Below, one piece after another: positions 30,705-39,860 of a stretch of 64,000 nucleotides of DNA. Within the stretch, counting starts at the first letter, position 1. The number at the start of each line of letters is the position of its first letter. The stretch comes from Bacteroidales bacterium. Its GTDB lineage: Bacteria; Bacteroidota; Bacteroidia; Bacteroidales; UBA932. Made by a program: the position numbers and the translations under genes. The stretch lies in the NCBI GenBank assembly GCA_022653735.1, contig JALCSU010000003.1, positions 62,001-126,000 on the forward strand, written 5' to 3'. The notes below the pieces were generated by a model that searched no databases, was not told the DNA's origin, and saw only the letters and a program-made list of their open reading frames with translations.

Positions 30705-31999
30705 GGCAAAGCATTCAAGACACCATCACTCTCACTGATGCCATCAGGCTCACAGGCCCGATGGCATTCAACATAATGCTCAAGCCGGCCGGGTCGCTCT
30801 GCAACTTGGATTGCAGCTATTGCTACTACCTGGACAAATCCGAGATATACGGTGGCAGAGAGCCAATAATGAGCGACGAGATGCTGGAAATCGTAGTTCG
30901 TGAATATATCAAAGCGAACGACGTTCCGCAGGTGACTTTCAACTGGCACGGAGGCGAGCCACTGGTGCTGGGACTGGATTTCTACAAGAAAGCGATTGCT
31001 CTTGAAAAGGAATATGCCGACGGCAAGAAAATCCTGAACACCCTGCAGACGAACGGCACCCTCATCACGCGCGAGTGGGCGGAGTTCTTCAAGGAGAACG
31101 ATTTTCTCATCGGAATATCCTTGGACGGGCCGCAGGACGTGCACGACAAGTTCAGGCGCGACAAGGGCGGGGCGCCGACGTTCGAGAGAGTCATCCATGG
31201 TTTAGAGATATTGCAGCGCGAAGGCGTCGAGTTCAACACCATGAGCACGGTGAATCACGCCAGCGAAGGCCGAGGGCGCGAAGTCTACTTGTTCTTGAAG
31301 TCTCTCGGCAGCCATTACATGCAGTTCATGCCTGTCGTGGAGCACGTCAAATACCCCCTGAATGGAGCAGGGAGGCCCAACAAGAAACTTAGGCCTCACA
31401 TCGTAGACCCGGCTGAGGATGGCGCCATGATCGCTCCATGGTCGGTGGGCGACGTCGCTTTTGGAAAATTCCTATGCGATATATTCGATTACTGGGTCTG
31501 CAATGACGTGGGGCAGTATTTCGTGAACGAGTTCGATGCAGCATTGGCTAACTGGTGCGGGCTTCAACCAGGCACCTGCGTCTTCGCGCAGACCTGCGGA
31601 GGCAATTCCGTCATTGAGCACAACGGTGACCTCTACCCCTGCGACCATTTTGTCTATCCGAAATACTTGCTAGGGAATATTCAGACTTCAGGAATCCGAG
31701 AGATGATGGACGGCCCCACCCAGACGCGCTTCGGCATAAGCAAGCGTAACTCCCTGCCTCGCAAGTGCCTGCGATGCGAATATCTCTTCGCATGCAATGG
31801 CGAGTGCCCTAAGCACCGCTTCAACAAGACGGAAGCTGGTGACACCGGCCTCAACGCACTCTGCGCTGGTTATTACATGTTTTACGCCCACGTTGCTCCA
31901 TACATGGAGAAGATGAAGGAATTTCTCCTCCAGAAGCAAGCCCCAGCCAACATCGTCCCTTGGGCGCGTCAGAGGCTAGGCAGCCGATCCGTCTTATAG
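30701..31999 (+). CDS. Anaerobic sulfatase-maturating enzyme (radical SAM/SPASM)
   Basis: MLKPAGSLCNLDCSYCYYLDKSEIYGG (CxxxCxxC), NWHGGEPLVLG, C-terminal SPASM cysteines (CGGNSVIEHNGDLYPCDHFV, CLRCEYLFACNGECPKHRF); start set at 30701, overlapping the sulfatase stop by ATGA. Confidence 0.93.
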   Translation: MRQSIQDTITLTDAIRLTGPMAFNIMLKPAGSLCNLDCSYCYYLDKSEIYGGREPIMSDEMLEIVVREYIKANDVPQVTFNWHGGEPLVLGLDFYKKAIALEKEYADGKKILNTLQTNGTLITREWAEFFKENDFLIGISLDGPQDVHDKFRRDKGGAPTFERVIHGLEILQREGVEFNTMSTVNHASEGRGREVYLFLKSLGSHYMQFMPVVEHVKYPLNGAGRPNKKLRPHIVDPAEDGAMIAPWSVGDVAFGKFLCDIFDYWVCNDVGQYFVNEFDAALANWCGLQPGTCVFAQTCGGNSVIEHNGDLYPCDHFVYPKYLLGNIQTSGIREMMDGPTQTRFGISKRNSLPRKCLRCEYLFACNGECPKHRFNKTEAGDTGLNALCAGYYMFYAHVAPYMEKMKEFLLQKQAPANIVPWARQRLGSRSVL

Positions 32000-32007
32000 C
32001 GGCATAT

Positions 32008-32673
32008 TCATACCCACTCCACTGGCCTTCCGGCGCCAATTTCGAAATGGTACTTCACTATTCCGAGATCCACGTCGCTGAAAAAGCCATGGCCCGCCTT
32101 CGCAAGCTCGACCTTGTCACCTTGCCGCAGGATGAATTTAAACTTTTGCTGATTCATGGCAGTCGGAGCGAGCAGAGCAGCATCCACCCCGTCAAGAAAC
32201 CATTGAGGGGCATTCTCTGCCTCCATCACTTCTGCAAGAGCTTTAATCTTGTGGCTGATGCCTCTGCTAGTGCCATGGCCGAAGCAGATCACCCCGACAT
32301 ATTTCTCGCCTTTCCTGACTTCGACCCTATTCGTCTTCTTCGAGAACGTAAGGCCGACCCAGCAGAACTGAATATCCTGCTGAGTTAAGCTCAGGGCTAT
32401 TTTCTCTCCGAAATAGCCAAGCTTTTCTTCTAGATCTCCCGTCTTGCCGCCAACTAGTGCGATGTAATTCCTGACGCCAGAGAATTTGCCATAGTGGGCC
32501 ATGCCCTTCGTAAATGCCTCAGGGTCATCAGTTATTATCTGAATATGAAGACCTGCGGCTTGGTTATACTGTTCGGCCAGAGACTTCAGCCCGTCTATGA
32601 TTTCCTGAGCGACTGGCTCATCAGAGAAGTTCCGCACGCTATGACGGATCTTGATTGCTTCGATAAGTTCCAT
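32008..32673 (-). CDS. Nitroreductase family protein
   Basis: MELIEAIKIRHSVRNFSDEPV, DAALLAPTAMNQQKF. Confidence 0.85.
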   Translation of the reverse strand: MELIEAIKIRHSVRNFSDEPVAQEIIDGLKSLAEQYNQAAGLHIQIITDDPEAFTKGMAHYGKFSGVRNYIALVGGKTGDLEEKLGYFGEKIALSLTQQDIQFCWVGLTFSKKTNRVEVRKGEKYVGVICFGHGTSRGISHKIKALAEVMEAENAPQWFLDGVDAALLAPTAMNQQKFKFILRQGDKVELAKAGHGFFSDVDLGIVKYHFEIGAGRPVEWV

Positions 32674-32773
32674 GACATTCAAATGATTAACGCTTTTGCC
32701 ATGTAAATGTACTGAAAATAATGTTATCATGGAACAGCGCACGGTTGATTCGCAACACCCCCAGAGCTGGAGG

Positions 32774-33553
32774 CTAGACGGTCATATAGTGCTGGCGGTC
32801 GGTGGGGGTGAGGCGTTCGAGGGAATAGCGGAGCATGGTGCGAGGCATCGTGGCGGCATGGTCATCCAAGAAGGCTTTCAGGGCTGTCTCATCGGCTTTG
32901 CCTGCCTCACGGAGCATCCACCCTATGGCCTTCTGCATCAGGTCATGAATCTTTCCCTTCCTCATGAATATGTCAGCTAGGGCGAAAATGTCCTTTAGGT
33001 CGCCTCTTCGGATGAAGGTGAGACAGGAAACTACCGAAATACGATTCTCCCATAAGGATTTGCTGTCAGCAAGAGTATACAGGATGTCTCTCGGCCTGTC
33101 CAGAAGGTGGGCGCCCACGATGCAAGGGGCACTGCAGTCAACTAAATCCCAGTTGTTAATATATTTAGTGTTAGCCAAATAAAAATTGAATATATCTTCT
33201 TCTGCCTCAGCGCTCACCTTAGGCTTCTTCTTCCTGGACTGTTCGCAGGCATGCGCCAGCAGAAAGAGCGCCGCTTCTCTATATTCATGATATTCATTGC
33301 AAAGCAATTTGCTGATGCCTTCCAAGGCTCTTTGTGGCGACTTAGAAAGTTCTGCAAAGAACTCATCAGCATATTCATTACAAATCTTGCGAAGCGGAGG
33401 CACCTTCAGCCCAAGGAATTTGTCGCCTTCGCCATATTCTCCTTTCCCAGTCTTGAAAAACCACAGACACGCTTTCGCCTGGGCAGGATCCGCAGCTGAA
33501 TTTATTGATTTAGAAATATTCTGAACCCATTTCATGATAGTCGTTTTTTCCAT
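32774..33553 (-). CDS. DNA alkylation repair protein (AlkD-like HEAT repeat)
   Basis: KVPPLRKICNEYADEF, NNWDLVDCSAPCIVG, DLMQKAIGWMLREAGK. Confidence 0.88.
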   Translation of the reverse strand: MEKTTIMKWVQNISKSINSAADPAQAKACLWFFKTGKGEYGEGDKFLGLKVPPLRKICNEYADEFFAELSKSPQRALEGISKLLCNEYHEYREAALFLLAHACEQSRKKKPKVSAEAEEDIFNFYLANTKYINNWDLVDCSAPCIVGAHLLDRPRDILYTLADSKSLWENRISVVSCLTFIRRGDLKDIFALADIFMRKGKIHDLMQKAIGWMLREAGKADETALKAFLDDHAATMPRTMLRYSLERLTPTDRQHYMTV

Positions 33554-33646
33554 AGATATTGAAACCTTAGATTTTCCAAATGGATTTGTTTTCGATGTGA
33601 AGATAAACATTTTTAGTAAGAAGCCCCGGCTCGACGGTTCGGGGAA

Positions 33647-34381
33647 TTATAGCACCAACGCCAGGATCTCGGAGATTTTCCGAAGGCGGAACAGGCGGTC
33701 ATGGTCGTACTCATCCATCTTTTCCAGCTGCCATGTGTTTTCCGCCGGAATATAGATTCCGCTCCCGCCCATCTCCAAAACCGGTGCTATGTCGGATTTG
33801 AAGGAATTGCCGACCGAGAGAACTTCCTTCGCGCTAATGCCGAGTTCACCGAACAATTCTGAATATGCAGCCTTCGTCTTGTCGGAGGTTATTTTTATGT
33901 AATCGAAATATGGCCTGAGCCCAGACCTGTCCAGCTTATGTCCTTGATCAAGCAAGTCGCCTTTCGTAAAGCACGCAAGGCAGAAGCGACCGCTCGCCCT
34001 GAGGCCTGCGAGAGTTTCTTTCACGCCGTCAAAGGGGGTTGCAGGATTATGAAGCAACCCTCGGCCCACCTCTAGAATTTGCGAAACCTGCTCGCCAGTA
34101 AGCCTGCTTCCGGAAATCTTCCCATTCTCCATCTTGCCGCCAGAAACTTTTACGGCATTTTCAAGCATAGAGAGCGTGAAAGCCATTGCTCCGAAGCCGT
34201 AATCTGGCATATTCTTGACCTCAATCGAATAGAGGGAGGAAGACATCTCCTGGAAAGAAGCATATTCTTTTAATATCTCGCCGGCCTCGCGCTCGGCAGC
34301 CCTGAACCTGCCCTCATTCTCCCATAGGGTATCGTCCGCATCGAAGATTATCGTCCGTATATTCCTGAAATTTACATCCAT
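33647..34381 (-). CDS. HAD superfamily hydrolase
   Basis: TIIFDADDTLWENEGRF, LACFTKGDLLDQGHKLDRSGL, VLSVGNSFKSDIAP. Confidence 0.88.
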   Translation of the reverse strand: MDVNFRNIRTIIFDADDTLWENEGRFRAAEREAGEILKEYASFQEMSSSLYSIEVKNMPDYGFGAMAFTLSMLENAVKVSGGKMENGKISGSRLTGEQVSQILEVGRGLLHNPATPFDGVKETLAGLRASGRFCLACFTKGDLLDQGHKLDRSGLRPYFDYIKITSDKTKAAYSELFGELGISAKEVLSVGNSFKSDIAPVLEMGGSGIYIPAENTWQLEKMDEYDHDRLFRLRKISEILALVL

Positions 34382-34484
34382 CGCAGAATTTTTTTGTCTT
34401 GCAAAAATAGCATAGTTCCCCGACTAAGCCAATCTTTGCCATCGAATTCCAGACTTCTTGTCCGTCGCATGAATTGGCTCAAAC

Positions 34485-34522
34485 GAAAAAGCTGCGAACC
34501 TGAATTGCTCCAGATCCGCAGC
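34485..34522 (-). terminator. Putative Rho-independent terminator after the BACON-MACPF gene
   Basis: Minus strand GCTGCG(34522-34517)...CGCAGC(34496-34491) followed by TTTTT (34490-34486). Confidence 0.65.
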
Positions 34523-34547
34523 CATTTCAATATAGCTTGTAAGATTG

Positions 34548-37500
34548 CTAGTTCTCAGTCCAGGTCAATGTGAAGAGCATCTGGCAAGATGGTTTGCTGC
34601 CGAATGACAGCACGAACTCTCCTCCGTTGTCCACGACATTGCCGTTCACGCTCCATTTTCCTGTGCCTGGCTCGTAAGCAATGCCGAGGTTCGCATTGTA
34701 CTCTTCATCTCCAGACGTGTCATCTTCCTTGACATATGCCCTGAGATTAACCGTATGAGCCTTGTACATAGAGATATTGGTGTTACCGACAGTATAAGGA
34801 CCTTTGTTCACGGTTCCCCATTTTCCTGTGTTAGGATATGCGCTTGCATTATCATCGACATCCTTATCGAATGGGGTCACCATCTGATATTCGCCCTTGC
34901 CGTCGAGGTTAGCCCAAACTTTTATGTCCTTGAGCTCGGCAGTGCCGCCGGCATCATCGGACATGTAGCCAATCTTGGTCAAGGTAAGCTTGAGATACCT
35001 GTGGGTAGTGACTTTGCTTACGATAGGCTGCTCAAGGTACGTTTTCGCGGCATTCTGGATTTCTGTCTGCCTTGACGCATCGTCTGCTAGTTCCCAGATA
35101 GGAATCATCTGGGTTCCGTCGTAGTCAATCATCACCCACTTGCTCTGGTCTTCGAGGCTGGAGAGCCATGAAGTGTAGGTGGACTCGCTCACGTTCGGAT
35201 TCTGTGATGTGTACTGGGACTCTCCTCCGCGAGCCTTCAGTGAAGACTCGAAGTTGGAAGACTCTCTCTTCATCGCATTGTAAGAATCTACTTCCACGGA
35301 AACCGAGGCGCCCTTTGAAAGAACTTTGAATCCGCCGGATGCTGCCACGCTCCATTCTACTGCGCTAGACATAGAGCTTACGTCTGCGCTCATGGAGAAG
35401 TCAAGAGACCCTCCGAGGATAAATCCGGTGAGAAGGTGCGTTCCATATTTGGCGAACAGGGTCTCCGGAGACACGCTGCTGCTGTTAATATCGGCCTTCA
35501 CGTTGTCCAGCAGGTAGTTCTTCATGGTCTCGGCAGTGACGCTGTTCAGGAACTTGATGGAACGCTTCTGCGTGATGCTTCTGAAGGAGGCGAACTCGTT
35601 CTCCTGTGAAGACAGGGTCTGCGCAGAGAAGGAGTTGGACACTGACAGGCTGAATGCCTTGTAGTTCGCCGAGATGTTTGCGGTCTGGGACAGGTTCGAC
35701 TGGTACTCTTCGTATGTCTTGCCATAGATGTATCTCTCGTTCGTGGTGTTGAGGGAGATAGGATCAGCTATCAGACCATCATCCCCAAGTTTGTCGAGGT
35801 CAACCATCATAGCACGGACACTACCGTCTGAGGCGTATTCACCACCTGCGTCATAACCCATTCCAAGGTACTTGTAGCTTTCAATGCCATTCGGATTGCC
35901 CGACTGAACTACTTCCAGGGCGATGGACTGGCCGGAAAGTTTGTTCGTGAACGAAAGCTGGGTAGTGCGATCTTTCATGAAGTTATTCGCCTTGGCCTTC
36001 AATGTTATCAGAGCATCGCCGGAACCCGACATAGGACTGACAGTCAGCCATTTAGGTATGTCTACCCCCACCTGATTGTTCAGAACCCATTCTCCTGTCG
36101 AAGAAAGCTGGACGTATGAGGTGTTGGCATCGTAGCTGAGAGTAACTACAGGCTTGTTGAACTCGAATACTACCACGCCCTTCTTCTGATGCACCTTAAT
36201 TACTTTCTGGATCTCTATCTCTCCGCCATCCTCAACCATTACGGTAACATAGGCAGTCCTATCCTCAACCATGTTGAAGCCGGCCTTAATCACCACATCG
36301 CGACCGTCAACCTCGGCTACGCACCAGTCAGACGAAGACTTGACGGTGATTGGCTTAGAGGAGCCTGTAGGAAGCTTGAGAGTGTCGCCGCTGGAAACCA
36401 GCTCAACCTCGTTGACTAACAGATCAAGGAATGACTCCTCACCACTCTGGATGACCGTAAGGTTGCGGACGATAGGCTCGTCTTCCTGGTCAACAGTGTG
36501 CACAGTGACGATTCCCGAACGCTTGGAGGTGCTAGTATTGGCTGCAACCGTGAGGTTCACCCATGCATTCTTGTCTCCGTCGCCATCTTCAATTGCGCCT
36601 ATGGTGATCCAGTCGACCTCGGAGTGAACTTCAACCTTGGACTGCTGGCCTCCGAGGAGGTACTCGAATCTGAGGTTGGCCTCACTCTTGGTAGTCTTGA
36701 TGGTGTCGATAGGAATCGTGAGGTAGAAGTTGTCGGCGCTCTGGGTCAGCGTCACTTCGCGGATGATCGGGCTGCCTGGCTGGCCTACCGTCGAGAATGA
36801 TATCTTGGCAGTACGTTCCTTGTTGGTTATGTTCTGAGCCACATTGAGCCTGGCCTGACCGCCATCGCATGATATTACTGAAATCCAGAATGCACCAGGA
36901 TCGCAGGTTACGCTGGTTATGTCACCGCCATAGGAGTAATTGATAGCGACTTCACCACCCTCGCGGCTCACTGCGTAGTTCGTCACTGGAACTGTCAGGA
37001 AGTAAGCCATGCCGCTCTGGTTAACGGTAATCTTGCGGACTACCGGCTCGCCGGTCTGACCTACGGCAGTGAGCGAAACGACTGCAGAACGGTCTGCGCC
37101 GGTCGTGTTCTCCGCCACATTGATGACAGCCTTGCCGTCAGCGCAGCTCTGAACCTTGATCCAGTCTGCAGATGTGGTGCATGTAACGTCCCCGACATTG
37201 CCAGCAACCACATAGTTGATTTCAAGCCCTGTCGTGCTTTCCTTCACGACTTGCACTTCGTTGGTAGGAACTTCGAAGTAGAATGACTCTGCGCTCTGAC
37301 GAACCGTTGCCGTGCAGACCATGGTCTCACCTGCCTGGTTCACAGTGCTGATTGAAACTGTCCCCTCGCGTGCAGCGCCGCTGTCGTTAGCCTTGACCTC
37401 TATCTTAGCCTTGCCGTCTGCGCAGCTGGTGACAACCAGCCAGTTTGCAGATGTCGTGCATTCGACAGGCTGGGCGTTACCACCAACGAGATAATCAATT

Positions 37501-39848
37501 TCAAGCATATTGTTGTCCTTGTTCACCTGGAACTCGGTCATAGGAAGCTTGAGGTAAGCAGAGTATGCGCTCTGGAACACTGTTATGGTGCGTACTACAG
37601 GATCGCCGCTCTGGCCCTCGGTGCTGAATGTCACTTCAGCCGTGCGGTCTTTTCCGGTAGTGTTCTCGGCTACGGTCACGCTTGCTTTGCCGTCAGCTAC
37701 AGTTCCGATTGTCACCCAATCGGCGCTTGAAGTAGCTTTGACTCCGGTAACCTGTCCGCCAACTACGTAAGTGATGTCCAAATTGCCGCCTTCGCGAACA
37801 ACCGAGAACTTCGTCGTAGGAAGAGTCAGATAGTAGGCATCTGCGCTTTGCAGAACCTTAGCAGTCCTGATGATAGGCTCACCAGTCTGACCGACAGTCT
37901 TGAAGGAGATATTTGCAGTACGATCTGCGCCAGTCCTGTTCTTGGCGACTTTAACTACAGCCTTGCCATCTGCAACGCTTACGCTTGCCCATGAAGCACT
38001 TGAAGCGCATTCAACGCTTACGCCATATCCGGCTACAGAATAAGGAATCTCAACATTGCCGCCCTCACAATCAATCGTGAATTCATCGGAAGGAAGCTCA
38101 AGATAGAATGACTCTGCGCTCTGGTAGATAGTCACAGTTCGAATCAATGTCTCTCCTGACTGAGTAATGGTGCTGATGGAAATCCTGGCCTGACGCTCGC
38201 TCTGAGTGTCGTTGGCTAGGACTTCTACCTTAGCCTTGCCATCCTCGCAGCTTCTAACGACAATCCAGTTCACTGAAGATGTGCATTCTACAGGTTTAGC
38301 GTTGCCGCCTGCCAGATAACCTATTTCAAGCATCGTATTCTCCTTGGTCACATGGAACTCAGTGACAGGAAGCTCAAGATAAGCAGAGTATGCGCTCTGG
38401 AATATTACTGCAGTGCGAACCACTGGGTCGCCGCTCTGGCCCTCGGTGCTGAATGCTATCTCAGCCGTGCGATCAGCGCCAGTCGTATTCTCTGCGACAG
38501 CAACTACAGCAACGCCGTCCTGAACTGAACTTACAGTTGCCCAGTCTGCGCTAGAAGTAACCTTAACTCCGGTCACGTCTCCGCCAATCACATAATTAAC
38601 ATCAAGAGAGCCACCCTCTTTAGCAACAGAGAACTTAGAGACAGGCAATGTCAGATAGTAAGCATCTGCGCTCTGAGTAATCTTAGCCGTCCTTATGAGA
38701 GGCTCGCCAGTCTGACCGGTCGTGCTGAACGAGATAGTGACTGTACGGTCTGCGCCAGTCCTGTTCTCTGCCACAGTTATGGCAGCCTTGCCATCAGCCA
38801 CATTGCCAATCGTTGCCCATTCGGCGCTTGAAGCGCACTCGATGGTTACATCCTGGCCACCTACGAGGTAAGGAATTTCTACGACTCCGCCCTGATTTTC
38901 GATGGTGAATTCAGAGATAGGGAGTTCGAGATAGAACGCTGTCGCGCTCTGGAAGATAGTAGCGGTACGTATGATAGGATCGCCGCTCTGACCAACAGTG
39001 TTGAATGAAACTGTGCCTGTACGGTCTTTTCCAGTAACGTTCTTGGTCACGGATACAACAGCCTTGCCATCAGAGCAGCTTGTGACTGTGATCCAGTCTG
39101 TGCCTGAGTGGCACTCAACGCCGCTCATCTTTCCACCGGCGATGTAAGGGATTTCCATCGTGCCACCTTCATTCGTGATAGAGAAATTATCTACAGGGAG
39201 AATCAGATAATAAGAATCTGCGCTCTGGTTGACTGTAACTACTCTCACGAGCGTCTTGCCGTCAATCTCGGCAGAGAAAACAACCGTTGCCTTTCTGTCG
39301 TTTCCTGTCATGTTCTCTTCAACGCTAACCTCAACATTTGCGCTGGCTGTGCCGGAGCTTGCCGAGGTCTTGCACCAGGAAGCTGACGATGCGGCAGTCC
39401 AAGGAATATTGGACGTTACGACCACCGTAGCAGATTCTGCCTGGTTCGTGAATGAGAGAACGTCTGGCGTCACGGCGAAGTCGCTCTCCAGCGCCGCCTG
39501 CTTAATGGTGATGACACCTACGCACTGGCCACCCTGAACCGTCACAGTGGCCCTACGGCTTGATACAGATGTATTTTCAGCTACCTTGATGACAAACTCA
39601 CCCTTATAGGAGCCTTCGCCATTTTGGATTACGCACCAGTCCGCATCGGACGTAGCAGTCCATTTCTGATTGGTCTTGACTTCTACGGACATCGTTCCAC
39701 CGTAGTTGTCCATGGCGACATCCCCCTCGGTGCTTAGCTCGAGATAAGGAATCTCTTCTTTCAAACAGCCGCTGAACATCAGCAGCCCGGTTAATATGAC
39801 GGACAAGAATCCGAATAACCGAATAATTGGATTTTTCTTCATATTCAA
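34548..39848 (-). CDS. Giant lipoprotein with about 14 tandem BACON-like repeats and a MACPF domain
   Basis: Lipobox FSGCLKEE; ~92-aa units ending in (T/I)xxQSA; MACPF signature FAKYGTHLLTGFILGGSL with preceding ISLNTTNERYIYGKTYEEY region. Confidence 0.88.
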   Translation of the reverse strand: MNMKKNPIIRLFGFLSVILTGLLMFSGCLKEEIPYLELSTEGDVAMDNYGGTMSVEVKTNQKWTATSDADWCVIQNGEGSYKGEFVIKVAENTSVSSRRATVTVQGGQCVGVITIKQAALESDFAVTPDVLSFTNQAESATVVVTSNIPWTAASSASWCKTSASSGTASANVEVSVEENMTGNDRKATVVFSAEIDGKTLVRVVTVNQSADSYYLILPVDNFSITNEGGTMEIPYIAGGKMSGVECHSGTDWITVTSCSDGKAVVSVTKNVTGKDRTGTVSFNTVGQSGDPIIRTATIFQSATAFYLELPISEFTIENQGGVVEIPYLVGGQDVTIECASSAEWATIGNVADGKAAITVAENRTGADRTVTISFSTTGQTGEPLIRTAKITQSADAYYLTLPVSKFSVAKEGGSLDVNYVIGGDVTGVKVTSSADWATVSSVQDGVAVVAVAENTTGADRTAEIAFSTEGQSGDPVVRTAVIFQSAYSAYLELPVTEFHVTKENTMLEIGYLAGGNAKPVECTSSVNWIVVRSCEDGKAKVEVLANDTQSERQARISISTITQSGETLIRTVTIYQSAESFYLELPSDEFTIDCEGGNVEIPYSVAGYGVSVECASSASWASVSVADGKAVVKVAKNRTGADRTANISFKTVGQTGEPIIRTAKVLQSADAYYLTLPTTKFSVVREGGNLDITYVVGGQVTGVKATSSADWVTIGTVADGKASVTVAENTTGKDRTAEVTFSTEGQSGDPVVRTITVFQSAYSAYLKLPMTEFQVNKDNNMLEIDYLVGGNAQPVECTTSANWLVVTSCADGKAKIEVKANDSGAAREGTVSISTVNQAGETMVCTATVRQSAESFYFEVPTNEVQVVKESTTGLEINYVVAGNVGDVTCTTSADWIKVQSCADGKAVINVAENTTGADRSAVVSLTAVGQTGEPVVRKITVNQSGMAYFLTVPVTNYAVSREGGEVAINYSYGGDITSVTCDPGAFWISVISCDGGQARLNVAQNITNKERTAKISFSTVGQPGSPIIREVTLTQSADNFYLTIPIDTIKTTKSEANLRFEYLLGGQQSKVEVHSEVDWITIGAIEDGDGDKNAWVNLTVAANTSTSKRSGIVTVHTVDQEDEPIVRNLTVIQSGEESFLDLLVNEVELVSSGDTLKLPTGSSKPITVKSSSDWCVAEVDGRDVVIKAGFNMVEDRTAYVTVMVEDGGEIEIQKVIKVHQKKGVVVFEFNKPVVTLSYDANTSYVQLSSTGEWVLNNQVGVDIPKWLTVSPMSGSGDALITLKAKANNFMKDRTTQLSFTNKLSGQSIALEVVQSGNPNGIESYKYLGMGYDAGGEYASDGSVRAMMVDLDKLGDDGLIADPISLNTTNERYIYGKTYEEYQSNLSQTANISANYKAFSLSVSNSFSAQTLSSQENEFASFRSITQKRSIKFLNSVTAETMKNYLLDNVKADINSSSVSPETLFAKYGTHLLTGFILGGSLDFSMSADVSSMSSAVEWSVAASGGFKVLSKGASVSVEVDSYNAMKRESSNFESSLKARGGESQYTSQNPNVSESTYTSWLSSLEDQSKWVMIDYDGTQMIPIWELADDASRQTEIQNAAKTYLEQPIVSKVTTHRYLKLTLTKIGYMSDDAGGTAELKDIKVWANLDGKGEYQMVTPFDKDVDDNASAYPNTGKWGTVNKGPYTVGNTNISMYKAHTVNLRAYVKEDDTSGDEEYNANLGIAYEPGTGKWSVNGNVVDNGGEFVLSFGSKPSCQMLFTLTWTEN

Positions 39849-39860
39849 TATTTTATCTTA

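Noticed and set aside
35900-39750. Regularly spaced repeats resembling a CRISPR or satellite array
   Set aside because: Period ~275 bp, in frame, and encodes diverged BACON-like protein modules; no short identical repeats with unique spacers.
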